Origin: Oerskovia rustica
Lineage (GTDB): Bacteria > Actinomycetota > Actinomycetes > Actinomycetales > Cellulomonadaceae
Assembly: GCF_014836555.1 (NCBI RefSeq)
Contig: NZ_JACSQQ010000005.1
Span: forward strand, 103,711-167,710
Length of the DNA: 64,000 nt
Reading direction: 5' to 3'
Part shown: piece after piece, positions 35,161-43,590 of the stretch
How the letters are laid out: each line of letters opens with the position of its first letter
Numbering within the stretch: position 1 is the first letter of the stretch
Position numbers and translations under genes: made by a program
The notes under the pieces: generated by a model
What the model was told of the DNA's origin: nothing
Database searches by the model: none
What the model saw: the letters and a program-made list of their open reading frames with translations, nothing else

Positions 35161-36366
35161 ATGAGTCCCCGCACCGCGCTGGTCACCAGCTCCTACGCGC
35201 CCCGCACGGGCGGCGTCGAGACCCACGTCCAGCACGTCGCGCGCGTGCTCGCCGCCCGCGGCGAGACGGTCGAGGTGTGGGCCGTCGACCAGGGCGAGCA
35301 CCTCGGGACCCGCGTGCTCGACGGCGTCACGGTCCGCTACCTGCCGACCCCCCAGCCCTCGCGCGGCGCTCGCGGCGTCCTGTCCTTCGCGGTCCGCTGG
35401 CCCGCGGCCGCCTGGCGATGGTCCCGCGCGTACCGCTCGCTGCGCCCGGACGTCCTGCACGTGCAGTGCTTCGGCCCCAACGGCGTCTACGCCACGGCCC
35501 TGGGGCGCGTCACCCGCACGCCGCTCGTCGTCAGCTCGCACGGTGAGACGTTCGCCGACGACCACGACGCGCTCGGCACGTCCTGGTGGATGCGCACCTG
35601 GTTCGGCGCGGCCCTCGCCCGCGCGGACGCCGTGACGGGCTGCTCGACGATCGTCACCGAGGACCTGGCCGAACGCTTCGGGTACGAGGGCGCCGTCGTC
35701 GTGCCGAACGGGGTGGAGCTCGGGGCGCCGGCCACGGACCCGGCGCGCCCCCCGGCTCCCCGCACGGGACCCGCGGACCCGCCCGACGCCGTCGGGCCTC
35801 CCGTGCTGCTCGCGGTCGGCCGCGTCGAGCACGTCAAGGGCTTCGACCTGCTGCTCGAAGCCTTCGCGGCGTCGGACCTCAAGGACCGGGCCCGGCTCAC
35901 GATCGTGGGCGACGGCTCGGAGCTCGCGGAGCTGCGGCGTCGGGCGCGGGCTCTCGGGGTCGAGGACCGCGTGTCCTTCCCCGGGATGCTGGGGCCGGAC
36001 GCCGTCGCCGAGGCGCTCGCGGCGGCCACGGTCGTGGTCGTGCCGAGCCGCAAGGAGGCCGCGTCGATCGTGGTCCTCGAGGCCTGGCGGGCCGGGCGCC
36101 CCGTGGTGGGCACCGTGCTCGGGGGGCCTCGCACGCTCCTCACCGACGGTGTGGAGGGCCTGCTCGTCGACCCCCGGGACGCCGCGGCGCTCGCAGGGGC
36201 GATCGGGTCGCTGCTCGACGCACCCGACGTCGCGGCCGCGCTCGGGGCCGCGGGCCGCCGCGAGGTCGAGGGCTACACCTGGGAGGCCGTCGTGGACCGG
36301 TACGACGACGTCTACGAGCGTGTCCTGAGATCCCGTGCGGCCCGGCGAGCGCGCGCGCCGAGGTAG
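35161..36366 (+). CDS. GT4-family glycosyltransferase
   Basis: The 401-aa enzyme starts TALVTSSYAPRTGGVETHVQHVA, the GGVExH loop of GT4 transferases. It has LVVSSHGETFADDHDALG, VVPNGVELG, LLAVGRVEHVKGFDLLLEAF and PSRKEAASIVVLEAWRAGRPVV. The last of these replaces the usual EGFG with KEAASIV, still keeping the second Glu, which is seen in phosphatidylinositol-mannosyltransferase-like relatives. The ATG at 35161 follows AGGGGG. The gene's TAG stop is inside a long palindrome shared with the convergent gene. Confidence 0.85.
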   Translation: MSPRTALVTSSYAPRTGGVETHVQHVARVLAARGETVEVWAVDQGEHLGTRVLDGVTVRYLPTPQPSRGARGVLSFAVRWPAAAWRWSRAYRSLRPDVLHVQCFGPNGVYATALGRVTRTPLVVSSHGETFADDHDALGTSWWMRTWFGAALARADAVTGCSTIVTEDLAERFGYEGAVVVPNGVELGAPATDPARPPAPRTGPADPPDAVGPPVLLAVGRVEHVKGFDLLLEAFAASDLKDRARLTIVGDGSELAELRRRARALGVEDRVSFPGMLGPDAVAEALAAATVVVVPSRKEAASIVVLEAWRAGRPVVGTVLGGPRTLLTDGVEGLLVDPRDAAALAGAIGSLLDAPDVAAALGAAGRREVEGYTWEAVVDRYDDVYERVLRSRAARRARAPR

Positions 36367-36426
36367 AACCTCCTGCACGAGGTAGACCCCTGCGGGTACT
36401 ACCTCGACGCAGGACGTTCTACCTCG
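36359..36426. terminator. Bidirectional terminator palindrome containing both stop codons
   Basis: The left arm (36359-36385) and right arm (36399-36426) match in inverted orientation over about 27 positions with only a few mismatches and one unpaired base. The 13-base loop itself contains CCC(4)GGG. The TAG of the upstream glycosyltransferase (36364-36366) and the TAG of the PAP2 gene (36399-36401, minus strand) both lie in the stem. It ends transcripts from both sides. Confidence 0.75.
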
Positions 36427-37064
36427 CGAGCCACGCGCTGGCGCTGCGTGAGCGCGAGCACCAGACACGTGAGCGCCCCCACGAGCGCGAGGGACGCGAC
36501 GACGTCGCTCGGGCGGTGCGCGTGCTCGAGCAGCGAGGCGACGCACGCCACGAGGCTCACGACCACGGCCCACGCCACGAGAGCCCCCGAGCGACGGGGC
36601 CAGAGGAACAGGACCGCGACGCACAGCGCGGCCGTCACCGCGACGTGCCCCGAGGGCAGGGTGTTCTGGGGGTAGGCCAGGTCGGCGAGGTCCGGCCGGT
36701 CGAGCGCCCCGTCGCGGAGCCAGCGGGCGAGCGGGACCGTGACGGCCACGACGGCCACGGCACGCGCGGCGTCCCGCCACCGGCGGGCCCGCAGCGCGAG
36801 CACCCCGAGGACCGCGCACACGACCCCGAGCGCCACGGGCAGGGCCGGTCGCAGGACCTGCGCGAACGACCCGAGGAACGGGTTGAGCTGCTGCCACGAG
36901 ACGAACGCGCCGTTGTCGAGCTGCTGCCCCGCGAGCGTGCGGACGGTCACGACGTAGGTCACGGTGAACACCGCGCCGAGCACCAGCGCCCCGGCGAGCA
37001 GGAGCGGGACGCGGGCCGACCGCCCGAGGCGGGTGCCGACGTCGTGCAGCGCGTCCGTGGTCAC
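36399..37064 (-). CDS. PAP2-superfamily membrane phosphatase
   Basis: The 221-aa protein has six hydrophobic segments and the two signature blocks of PAP2 phosphatases: NTLPSGHVAV with the first catalytic His and EHAHRPSDVVAS with the second His and the Asp. The conserved KxxxxxxRP motif is represented only loosely by RWLRDGALDRP. Such enzymes dephosphorylate undecaprenyl pyrophosphate or other lipid phosphates on the outer face, which would recycle the carrier used by this locus. The GTG at 37064 follows AGGAAGG. It converges with the glycosyltransferase gene. Confidence 0.82.
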   Translation of the reverse strand: MTTDALHDVGTRLGRSARVPLLLAGALVLGAVFTVTYVVTVRTLAGQQLDNGAFVSWQQLNPFLGSFAQVLRPALPVALGVVCAVLGVLALRARRWRDAARAVAVVAVTVPLARWLRDGALDRPDLADLAYPQNTLPSGHVAVTAALCVAVLFLWPRRSGALVAWAVVVSLVACVASLLEHAHRPSDVVASLALVGALTCLVLALTQRQRVAREVERPASR

Positions 37065-37189
37065 GGGCAGGCCTTCCTGGGAGTGCGTCGGGCGGCGCCT
37101 GGGGAGCGCCTGACGGGTGGCTGACGAGCGTCCACGGACACCCGACGGGCACTGTCGGACGACGGCGGCGCGGCGTGGGGAATCCGGTC

Positions 37190-37241
37190 GGGTGAAATCA
37201 GTGCTCCCACTGTGGCCCCGGCGTCGTTCGGTGTCTACCGT
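37190..37241 (+). promoter_or_regulatory. Promoter with GGGTGA element, copy 5
   Basis: GGGTGAAATC (37190-37199) precedes the -10 box TACCGT (37236-37241) by 36 bases, in front of the acyltransferase pair. The sequence before it gives CCGGTCGGGTGA (37184-37195). No -35 hexamer is apparent. A leader of about 70 bases follows. Confidence 0.55.
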
Positions 37242-37315
37242 CGTACTGCAGATGCCCCGGGCACCGATCTCGCGAGGTCCGGGGAAAGCGATCGCCCGAC
37301 GACAGAGGGTCCTTC

Positions 37316-38446
37316 ATGGCACGGAGCCGTGTGCTGAGCATCATCGACCTGACGGATCAGGAGATCGAGGCGTGGCGGGCGCTCGCAGCCCGCGCCGCCG
37401 AGCCCAACCCGTACTTCGAGCCCGAGATGCTGGTGCCCGCGGTGCGCGAGCTCAGCGGCGGGTCCGACCTGCGGCTCCTGGTCGTCGAGGGCGACCTCAG
37501 CGGTGTCGAACCCGGCGGCTGGTGGGCCGCGCTCCCGTTCGAGATGGTCCCGGGCGACAAGCACTGGCCGTGGCGGCACGCCTCGACCGGGTCGGACTTC
37601 CTGGCGCTGTACTGCCCGCTGGGCACACCGCTGGTCGACGGCGCGCGCGTCGACGAGGCCGTCGAGGCGCTGGTCGACGCGTTCCACGAGCGACGCCGCG
37701 AGCTCGGGCAGGCGATCGACCTGCACCTGCTGTCCCGCGACGGGCGGGCCAACCAGCGCCTCGAGGAGGTGTGCCGGGAGCGCGGCATCCCCGTGCACTC
37801 GTGGGGCGGCGACCCCCGGGGCGCGGTCCGGTTCGACGAGGGGGAGTCGGGGAGCTGGGCCGAGCGCATGCCTCGCGGCAAGTCGCTCGCGCGCGGTCGC
37901 CGGCGCCTCGAGCGCGCGGTGGGCGAGACCCTGGTCCTGGAGGACAGGGGGGACGACCCCGAGATCGCGAAGGCGTTCCTCGACTTCGAGCAGCAGGGGT
38001 GGAAGGGCGACGCGTCGCGCGGCGGCATGGGGTTCCGGAGCCGTCGCGGCGGGCAGGAGTGGTTCACGCAGATGCTCGCCGGCTTCGCCGAGACCGGGCG
38101 GGCGCACGTGTTCGCGCTCGTCGCCGGCGGGGTCCTGCTGCACATGGCCGTGATCGTGTGCACGGGGTCCACGGCGTTCGGCTACTTCGACGTGTACAGC
38201 GAGGAGTGGGCGCGGTACGGGCCGGGCGCGATCGGGCGCGTGATGGCGTTGTCGTGGCTCGACGAGAACTCCGACGTCGAGGTGTTCGACAGCTCGATGA
38301 ACCCCTCGCTCTACAAGGACGCGACGGACCTGTTCCCCGACCGGCTCACGATGGTCTCGTCGACCGTCGTCACGGGGAGCGTGGTCGCGCGCCTGACCAT
38401 GCGGGTCATGCGCGCGGCGGCGCGCGTGGTGCGGCGCGTCCGGTGA
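37316..38446 (+). CDS. CelD/FemAB-type GNAT acyltransferase, paralogue 3
   Basis: This 376-aa paralogue has AEPNPYFEPEMLVPAV at residues 26-41, ALPFEMVPGDKHWPWRHAS, the basic stretch RGKSLARGRRRLERA, FEQQGWKGDASRGGMGF and the end block FDSSMNPSLYKDATDLFPDRL. It is closest in layout to paralogue 1. No membrane helix is present, so it is a cytoplasmic enzyme. It heads a two-gene unit with paralogue 4 (GTGA overlap) under a GGGTGA promoter. The acceptor is likely a sugar of the polysaccharide, by analogy with CelD-like proteins. Confidence 0.78.
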   Translation: MARSRVLSIIDLTDQEIEAWRALAARAAEPNPYFEPEMLVPAVRELSGGSDLRLLVVEGDLSGVEPGGWWAALPFEMVPGDKHWPWRHASTGSDFLALYCPLGTPLVDGARVDEAVEALVDAFHERRRELGQAIDLHLLSRDGRANQRLEEVCRERGIPVHSWGGDPRGAVRFDEGESGSWAERMPRGKSLARGRRRLERAVGETLVLEDRGDDPEIAKAFLDFEQQGWKGDASRGGMGFRSRRGGQEWFTQMLAGFAETGRAHVFALVAGGVLLHMAVIVCTGSTAFGYFDVYSEEWARYGPGAIGRVMALSWLDENSDVEVFDSSMNPSLYKDATDLFPDRLTMVSSTVVTGSVVARLTMRVMRAAARVVRRVR

Positions 38447-39717
38447 CGACCTTTGCGGGCGCCCCGGGCCGGGCCCGGGCGACGGGGGCTGGTGTGACGA
38501 GCAGGATCGTGCGCGTGGCCGACCTGGGCGGCGAGGACCTCGCGGCCTGGCAGCGCCTGGCGGACTCCTCGCTCGAACCCAACCCCTACTTCGAGCCCGC
38601 CGTCCTGGGGGCGGCCGCGCGCGGGATGGGGGGCGGGCGCGCGGTCAGGGCGCTCGTCGTGTCCGACGGGTCGGGCTGGCTCGCGTTCCTCCCGTTCGAG
38701 ACGGTGGGCCGCGACCGGTTGTGGCCCGCGCGGCACGCGAGCCTCGACGGGCCGTTCGTCGAGCGGTTCGCGGCGCTGCGTGCGCCGCTCGTGGACGCGG
38801 CCCGCCCGCGGCTGGCGGTCGCGTCGCTGGTCGCGGCGCTCCATGCCCGACGGCGAGCGCTCGGCCAGGCGGTCGACCTCCCGTTGCTGAGGGCGTCGGG
38901 GGAGACGACGACGCTGCTGCTGGAGGCCTTCGCGCGTGCGGGCATGCCGGTGCGGGAGTGGGACCGGATCTCGCGGGGTGCGCTCGTGCCGGGGCCGGGG
39001 CCGGGGCCGGGGCCGGGGCCGGGGCCAGGCCAGGAGGCGGAGGCGGGCGACGTGCTCGGTCCGCAGCTGTCCGCCTCGCGGCGCAAGAACCTCCGCCGCG
39101 GCCGGCGACACCTCGTCGAGGAGCTCGGGCAGGAGCTGCGGATCGTCGACGCGACCGCGGAACCGGGGATCGTCGAGCAGTTCCTCGACCTGGAGGCCGC
39201 GGGCTGGAAGGGCGACCGGGCCAAGGGCGGTGAGGCCCGGCGCGTGGTGCCCGGCGCCGCGGAGTGGTTCGCGGGGCTGGTCGAGGCGTACCGCGAGCGA
39301 GGTGAGGCGCACGTGCTGCGGGTCGGCCCGTCCGGGGCACCGGTGTACCTCGCGGTGCGCGTCCGGCGCGGCGGCGTGGTCTTCTCGATCTCCGACGCCT
39401 ACGACCCGGCCTGGTCGGCGCACTCACCCGGGGCGTGGGGACGACTGCTCGGGATGCGGCTGCTGGCCGAGGTGCCGGGGACCGTGCTCGTGGACAGCTG
39501 CATCGACCCGCGCCGGTACCCCGACGAGACGCTGCTCTACCCCGACCGCGTGGACCTGGTCTCGGTCACGTGCGCCGTGGGGAGCTGGCCGTCGCGCGTA
39601 CTTCTGTCAGCGATCGTGGCGGCGGGGCGGGGCCGTAGGTGGCTGCGGGAGCGGCGGGCCGAGGGGCCGCGCCGCCGTGGGCGAACCACCGCGCCCCCTG
39701 TCACCCCCTCGGCGTAA
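38443..39717 (+). CDS. CelD/FemAB-type GNAT acyltransferase, paralogue 4, with Gly-Pro insert
   Basis: The 424-aa protein has LEPNPYFEPAVLGAAARGM, FLPFETVGRDRLWPARHAS, SASRRKNLRRGRRHLVEEL, LEAAGWKGDRAKGG and the end block VDSCIDPRRYPDETLLYPDRV. Between the two folds (about residues 182-194) it carries a Gly-Pro repeat encoded by six CCGGGG units that the other paralogues lack. The GTG at 38443 overlaps the stop of paralogue 3 (GTGA). A hairpin terminator follows the gene. Confidence 0.78.
   Translation: MTTFAGAPGRARATGAGVTSRIVRVADLGGEDLAAWQRLADSSLEPNPYFEPAVLGAAARGMGGGRAVRALVVSDGSGWLAFLPFETVGRDRLWPARHASLDGPFVERFAALRAPLVDAARPRLAVASLVAALHARRRALGQAVDLPLLRASGETTTLLLEAFARAGMPVREWDRISRGALVPGPGPGPGPGPGPGQEAEAGDVLGPQLSASRRKNLRRGRRHLVEELGQELRIVDATAEPGIVEQFLDLEAAGWKGDRAKGGEARRVVPGAAEWFAGLVEAYRERGEAHVLRVGPSGAPVYLAVRVRRGGVVFSISDAYDPAWSAHSPGAWGRLLGMRLLAEVPGTVLVDSCIDPRRYPDETLLYPDRVDLVSVTCAVGSWPSRVLLSAIVAAGRGRRWLRERRAEGPRRRGRTTAPPVTPSA
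38989..39024 (+). repeat. Hexanucleotide repeat (CCGGGG)6 in paralogue 4
   Basis: Six perfect CCGGGG units encode Gly-Pro dipeptides. Because the unit is six bases long, slippage changes linker length without shifting the frame. Confidence 0.9.
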
Positions 39718-39736
39718 CCTGGTGCTCGCACCCTCA

Positions 39737-39765
39737 GCCCGGACCGTCTTCACCTCGGTCCGGGC
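39737..39765 (+). terminator. Terminator after the acyltransferase pair
   Basis: GCCCGGACC (39737-39745) pairs perfectly with GGTCCGGGC (39757-39765) around an 11-base loop. It lies 20 bases past the stop of paralogue 4 and 120 bases before mfd. There is no strong T-run. Confidence 0.5.
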
Positions 39766-39885
39766 CGCTCGTGCTGTTCCGGCGCGCCCGCGCCTCGCTG
39801 CGGGTCGCGTCGAACGACGTCCACACCTGCCCGGGCCTGCGCCCGTGGACGCCTACGCCGTCGGTGACCCTGCTCGAAGGAACTC

Positions 39886-42800
39886 ATGAACCTCACCGGA
39901 ATCCTGCCCGCCCTCCTGGCCGACCCGACCGCGCGCGCCGTCGTCGAGCACGTGCGCCTGCGGGGCGCGGTCGACGTCGTCGGACCGGTGGGTGTGCGTC
40001 CGCCGTTGCTCGCCGCGATGGCGGGGGCGACCGCGACCGGGGAAGCCGCCGGGGCCGCACAGGGAGAGCCCGCCCAGGGCTCCCGCCCCCTCGTCGTCGT
40101 CACCGCGACGGGCCGTGAGGCCGACGAGCTCGCGGCGAGCGTGCGCGCGTACCTGCCCGACGAGCTGGGTGACCTGGTCGCTGTCCTGCCCGCGTGGGAG
40201 ACGCTGCCGCACGAGCGCCTGTCGCCGCGCAGCGACACGGTCGCCAAGCGGCTCGCCGTGTTCCGGCGCCTCGCGCACCCGACCAGCGAGATCAGCCAGT
40301 CGGGCCCGGTACGCGTCCTCGTCATGCCGGTGCGCGCGCTGCTCCAGCCGGTCGTCGAGGGCCTGGGTGACCTGGAACCGGTCGAGCTCAGCACGGGTGA
40401 GACGGCCGACCTCACCGACGTCGCCGAGCGCCTGAGCGCGGCGGCCTACCAACGCGTGGACATGGTCGAGCGGCGCGGCGAGTTCGCGGTGCGCGGCGGC
40501 ATCCTCGACGTCTTCCCCCCGACCGAGGACCACCCCCTGCGCGTCGAGTTCTGGGGCGACGAGGTCACCGAGATCCGCTGGTTCGCGGTCGCGGACCAGC
40601 GCAGCCTGGAGATCGCGGACCACGGCGTGTGGGCGCCGCCGTGCCGCGAGATCCTCCTGACGGACGCGGTCCGCGCCCGCGCCGCGGAGCTGATCGAGAC
40701 GCTCCCCGGCGCGACCGACATGCTCGACAAGCTCGCCGCCGGCATCGCCGTCGAGGGCATGGAGTCCCTCGCGCCGGTCCTCGTGGACCGCATGCTGCCC
40801 GTCCTGGAGCTCGTGCCCGACGACTCCCTGCTCGTCATCAACGACCCCGAGCGCGTGCGCCGCCGCGCGCACGACCTCGTCGCGACGACCGAGGAGTTCC
40901 TCGCCGCAGCCTGGACCGGCGCCGCGGCGGGCGGCTCGACCCCGATCAATCTCTCGGCCGCGTCGTTCGAGACGTTCGCCGACGTCCACGACGTCGCTGA
41001 GCGTCGCGGCCTCGGGTGGTGGACGCTCAGCCCGTTCGGCCTCGACGAGGGCACCACCCCCGACGGCGAGGCGCACCCGGGCGAGGCGCTCCCGGGAGGC
41101 GAAGGAGCGGCCGCCGGGCAGGTGGCGTACGGAGGCGGCGTGACCACCTTCACCGTGCCCGCGCGCAACGTCGAGTCCTACCGCGGGGACGTCGAGCGTG
41201 CGCTCGACGACCTGCGCTCGCTCCAGCACGCGGGCTGGCGCCTGGTCCTGACGACCGAGGGCCACGGCCCCGCCCGACGCATGACCGAGCAGCTCTCCGC
41301 GGTCGACACGGCCGCGCGCCTCGTCGCGTCGATCGACACCGAGCCCGAGGGCGGCGTCGTGCTCGTGACGCCCGCGCCCGTGGGGCCGGGCTTCGTCGCG
41401 CCAGAGCTCAAGCTCGCGGTGTTCAGCGAGTCGGACCTCACGGGACGCCAGGGGTCGAGCACGCGCGACATGCGCAAGATGCCCTCGCGGCGGCGCAACG
41501 TCGTCGACCCCCTCGCACTGCGCGCGGGCGACTACGTGGTGCACGAGCAGCACGGCGTCGGGAAGTTCGTCGAGCTCGTGCAGCGCACGCTCGGCACGGG
41601 CGGCAACGCCGCGACACGCGAGTACCTCGTCATCGAGTACGCGAGCAGCAAGCGCGGCCAGCCGGGCGACCGCCTGTTCGTGCCGTCGGACCAGCTCGAC
41701 CAGGTCACCAAGTACACGGGCGGCGAGTCGCCCAGCCTGAACAAGATGGGCGGCTCGGACTGGGCCAAGACCAAGAGCCAGGCGCGCAAGCACGTCAAGG
41801 AGATCGCGGGCGAGCTCATCCGCCTCTACAGCGCGCGCATGGCCACCCAGGGGCACGCTTTCGGGCCCGACACCCCGTGGCAGCGCGAGCTCGAGGACGC
41901 CTTCGCGTACGTCGAGACGCCCGACCAGCTCGTCACGATCGACGAGGTCAAGGCCGACATGGAGAAGGCCGTCCCCATGGACCGGCTCGTGTGCGGCGAC
42001 GTCGGGTACGGCAAGACCGAGATCGCGGTCCGCGCGGCGTTCAAGGCCGTGCAGGACGGCAAGCAGGTCGCGGTCCTCGTGCCCACGACGCTCCTGGTCC
42101 AGCAGCACTTCCAGACGTTCGCCGAGCGCTACTCGGCGTTCCCCGTGACGGTCAAGGCGCTCTCGCGCTTCCAGACCGAGGCCGAGTCCAAGGAGACGGT
42201 CGAGGGGCTCAAGGACGGCTCGGTCGACGTCGTGATCGGCACGCACCGCATCATCTCCGGGGCCATCAAGTTCAAGGACCTGGGCCTGGTCATCATCGAC
42301 GAGGAGCAGCGGTTCGGCGTCGAGCACAAGGAGACGCTCAAGCAGCTCCGGACCAACGTCGACGTGCTCGCGATGAGCGCGACCCCCATCCCGCGCACGC
42401 TCGAGATGGCCGTCACGGGCATCCGCGAGATGTCGACGCTCGCGACCCCGCCCGAGGAGCGGCACCCTGTGCTCACGTACGTGGGCGCGTACGAGGAGAA
42501 GCAGATCTCGGCGTCGATCCGCCGCGAGCTGCTGCGCGAGGGCCAGGTGTTCTACGTGCACAACAAGGTCGAGACGATCGACCGCACGGCCCAGCGCCTG
42601 CGCGAGCTCGTCCCCGAGGCCCGCATCGGCGTCGCGCACGGCAAGATGAGCGAGGCCCAGCTCGACCAGACGATCACGGCGTTCTGGGAGAAGGAGCTCG
42701 ACGTCCTGGTCTGCACCACGATCATCGAGACCGGCCTCGACATCTCCAACGCCAACACCCTCATCCTGGAGCGCGCCGACATGCTGGGCCTGTCCCAGCT

Positions 42801-43590
42801 CCACCAGCTCCGTGGCCGCGTGGGCCGTGGGCGCGAGCGCGCGTACGCGTACTTCCTGTACCCGCCCGAGCGCCCGCTGACCGACACCGCGCACGACCGC
42901 CTCGCGACCATGGCCGCCAACACGGACCTGGGCGCGGGCATGCAGATCGCCATGAAGGACCTCGAGATCCGCGGCGCGGGCAACCTGCTGGGCGGCGAGC
43001 AGTCGGGGCACATCGCGGGCGTCGGGTTCGACCTGTACGTGCGCATGGTCGGGGAGGCCGTGGCGTCGTTCAAGGGCGAGGTCGAGGAGGAAGCCCCCGA
43101 GGTCTCGATCGAGCTCCCGGTCGACGCGCACATCCCGCACGACTACATCGCGCACGAGCGCCTGCGCCTCGAGGCGTACCGCAAGATCGCGGCGGCCCAG
43201 GACGAGCCCGCGCTCGCCGAGGTGCGGGCCGAGCTCGTCGACCGCTACGGCGCGCTCCCGGAGGTCGTCGAGGCACTGTTCGCCGTCGCGGACTTCCGCA
43301 ACCACGCGCGCCGCGCAGGCCTCGCGGACGTCACGGCGCAGGGCAAGTTCGTGCGCTTCGCGCCCGTCGATCTCCCGGAGTCCGCGGAGCTGCGCCTCAA
43401 GCGCCTCTACCCGGGCACCATGCTCAAGCCCGCGATCCGCGCGTTCCTCGTCCCCTTCCCGACGACGGCGCGCATCGGAGGCCGTCCGCTGCGGGGCATG
43501 GAGGTGCTCGCCTGGGCGCGCCAGCTCATCGACGCGGTCATCACGGGCGACGTCAGCGCGGCGGCGACGGTGGGGACGTCGAAGCGGTAG
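39886..43590 (+). CDS. mfd: Transcription-repair coupling factor
   Basis: Mfd releases RNA polymerase stalled at DNA lesions and recruits UvrA. The 1234-aa protein has the full length and order: UvrB-like N-terminal domains, the RNA-polymerase-interacting region near residues 540-620 (DYVVHEQHGVGKFV), the RecG-like translocase with Walker A GDVGYGKTE near 700, the DEEQ box IIDEEQRFG near 805, motif VI HQLRGRVGRGRERAYAYF near 980, and the C-terminal TRCF domain. The ATG at 39886 follows GAAGGA. It stands at the edge of the polysaccharide locus. Its last 38 bases overlap the convergent acyltransferase gene. Confidence 0.97.
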   Translation: MNLTGILPALLADPTARAVVEHVRLRGAVDVVGPVGVRPPLLAAMAGATATGEAAGAAQGEPAQGSRPLVVVTATGREADELAASVRAYLPDELGDLVAVLPAWETLPHERLSPRSDTVAKRLAVFRRLAHPTSEISQSGPVRVLVMPVRALLQPVVEGLGDLEPVELSTGETADLTDVAERLSAAAYQRVDMVERRGEFAVRGGILDVFPPTEDHPLRVEFWGDEVTEIRWFAVADQRSLEIADHGVWAPPCREILLTDAVRARAAELIETLPGATDMLDKLAAGIAVEGMESLAPVLVDRMLPVLELVPDDSLLVINDPERVRRRAHDLVATTEEFLAAAWTGAAAGGSTPINLSAASFETFADVHDVAERRGLGWWTLSPFGLDEGTTPDGEAHPGEALPGGEGAAAGQVAYGGGVTTFTVPARNVESYRGDVERALDDLRSLQHAGWRLVLTTEGHGPARRMTEQLSAVDTAARLVASIDTEPEGGVVLVTPAPVGPGFVAPELKLAVFSESDLTGRQGSSTRDMRKMPSRRRNVVDPLALRAGDYVVHEQHGVGKFVELVQRTLGTGGNAATREYLVIEYASSKRGQPGDRLFVPSDQLDQVTKYTGGESPSLNKMGGSDWAKTKSQARKHVKEIAGELIRLYSARMATQGHAFGPDTPWQRELEDAFAYVETPDQLVTIDEVKADMEKAVPMDRLVCGDVGYGKTEIAVRAAFKAVQDGKQVAVLVPTTLLVQQHFQTFAERYSAFPVTVKALSRFQTEAESKETVEGLKDGSVDVVIGTHRIISGAIKFKDLGLVIIDEEQRFGVEHKETLKQLRTNVDVLAMSATPIPRTLEMAVTGIREMSTLATPPEERHPVLTYVGAYEEKQISASIRRELLREGQVFYVHNKVETIDRTAQRLRELVPEARIGVAHGKMSEAQLDQTITAFWEKELDVLVCTTIIETGLDISNANTLILERADMLGLSQLHQLRGRVGRGRERAYAYFLYPPERPLTDTAHDRLATMAANTDLGAGMQIAMKDLEIRGAGNLLGGEQSGHIAGVGFDLYVRMVGEAVASFKGEVEEEAPEVSIELPVDAHIPHDYIAHERLRLEAYRKIAAAQDEPALAEVRAELVDRYGALPEVVEALFAVADFRNHARRAGLADVTAQGKFVRFAPVDLPESAELRLKRLYPGTMLKPAIRAFLVPFPTTARIGGRPLRGMEVLAWARQLIDAVITGDVSAAATVGTSKR

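Noticed and set aside
39853..43305. Minus-strand open frame of 1150 codons opposite mfd
   Set aside because: It is a shadow of mfd: composition is Asp/Arg/Val/Leu-rich with no motif, and mfd is full length and unambiguous.
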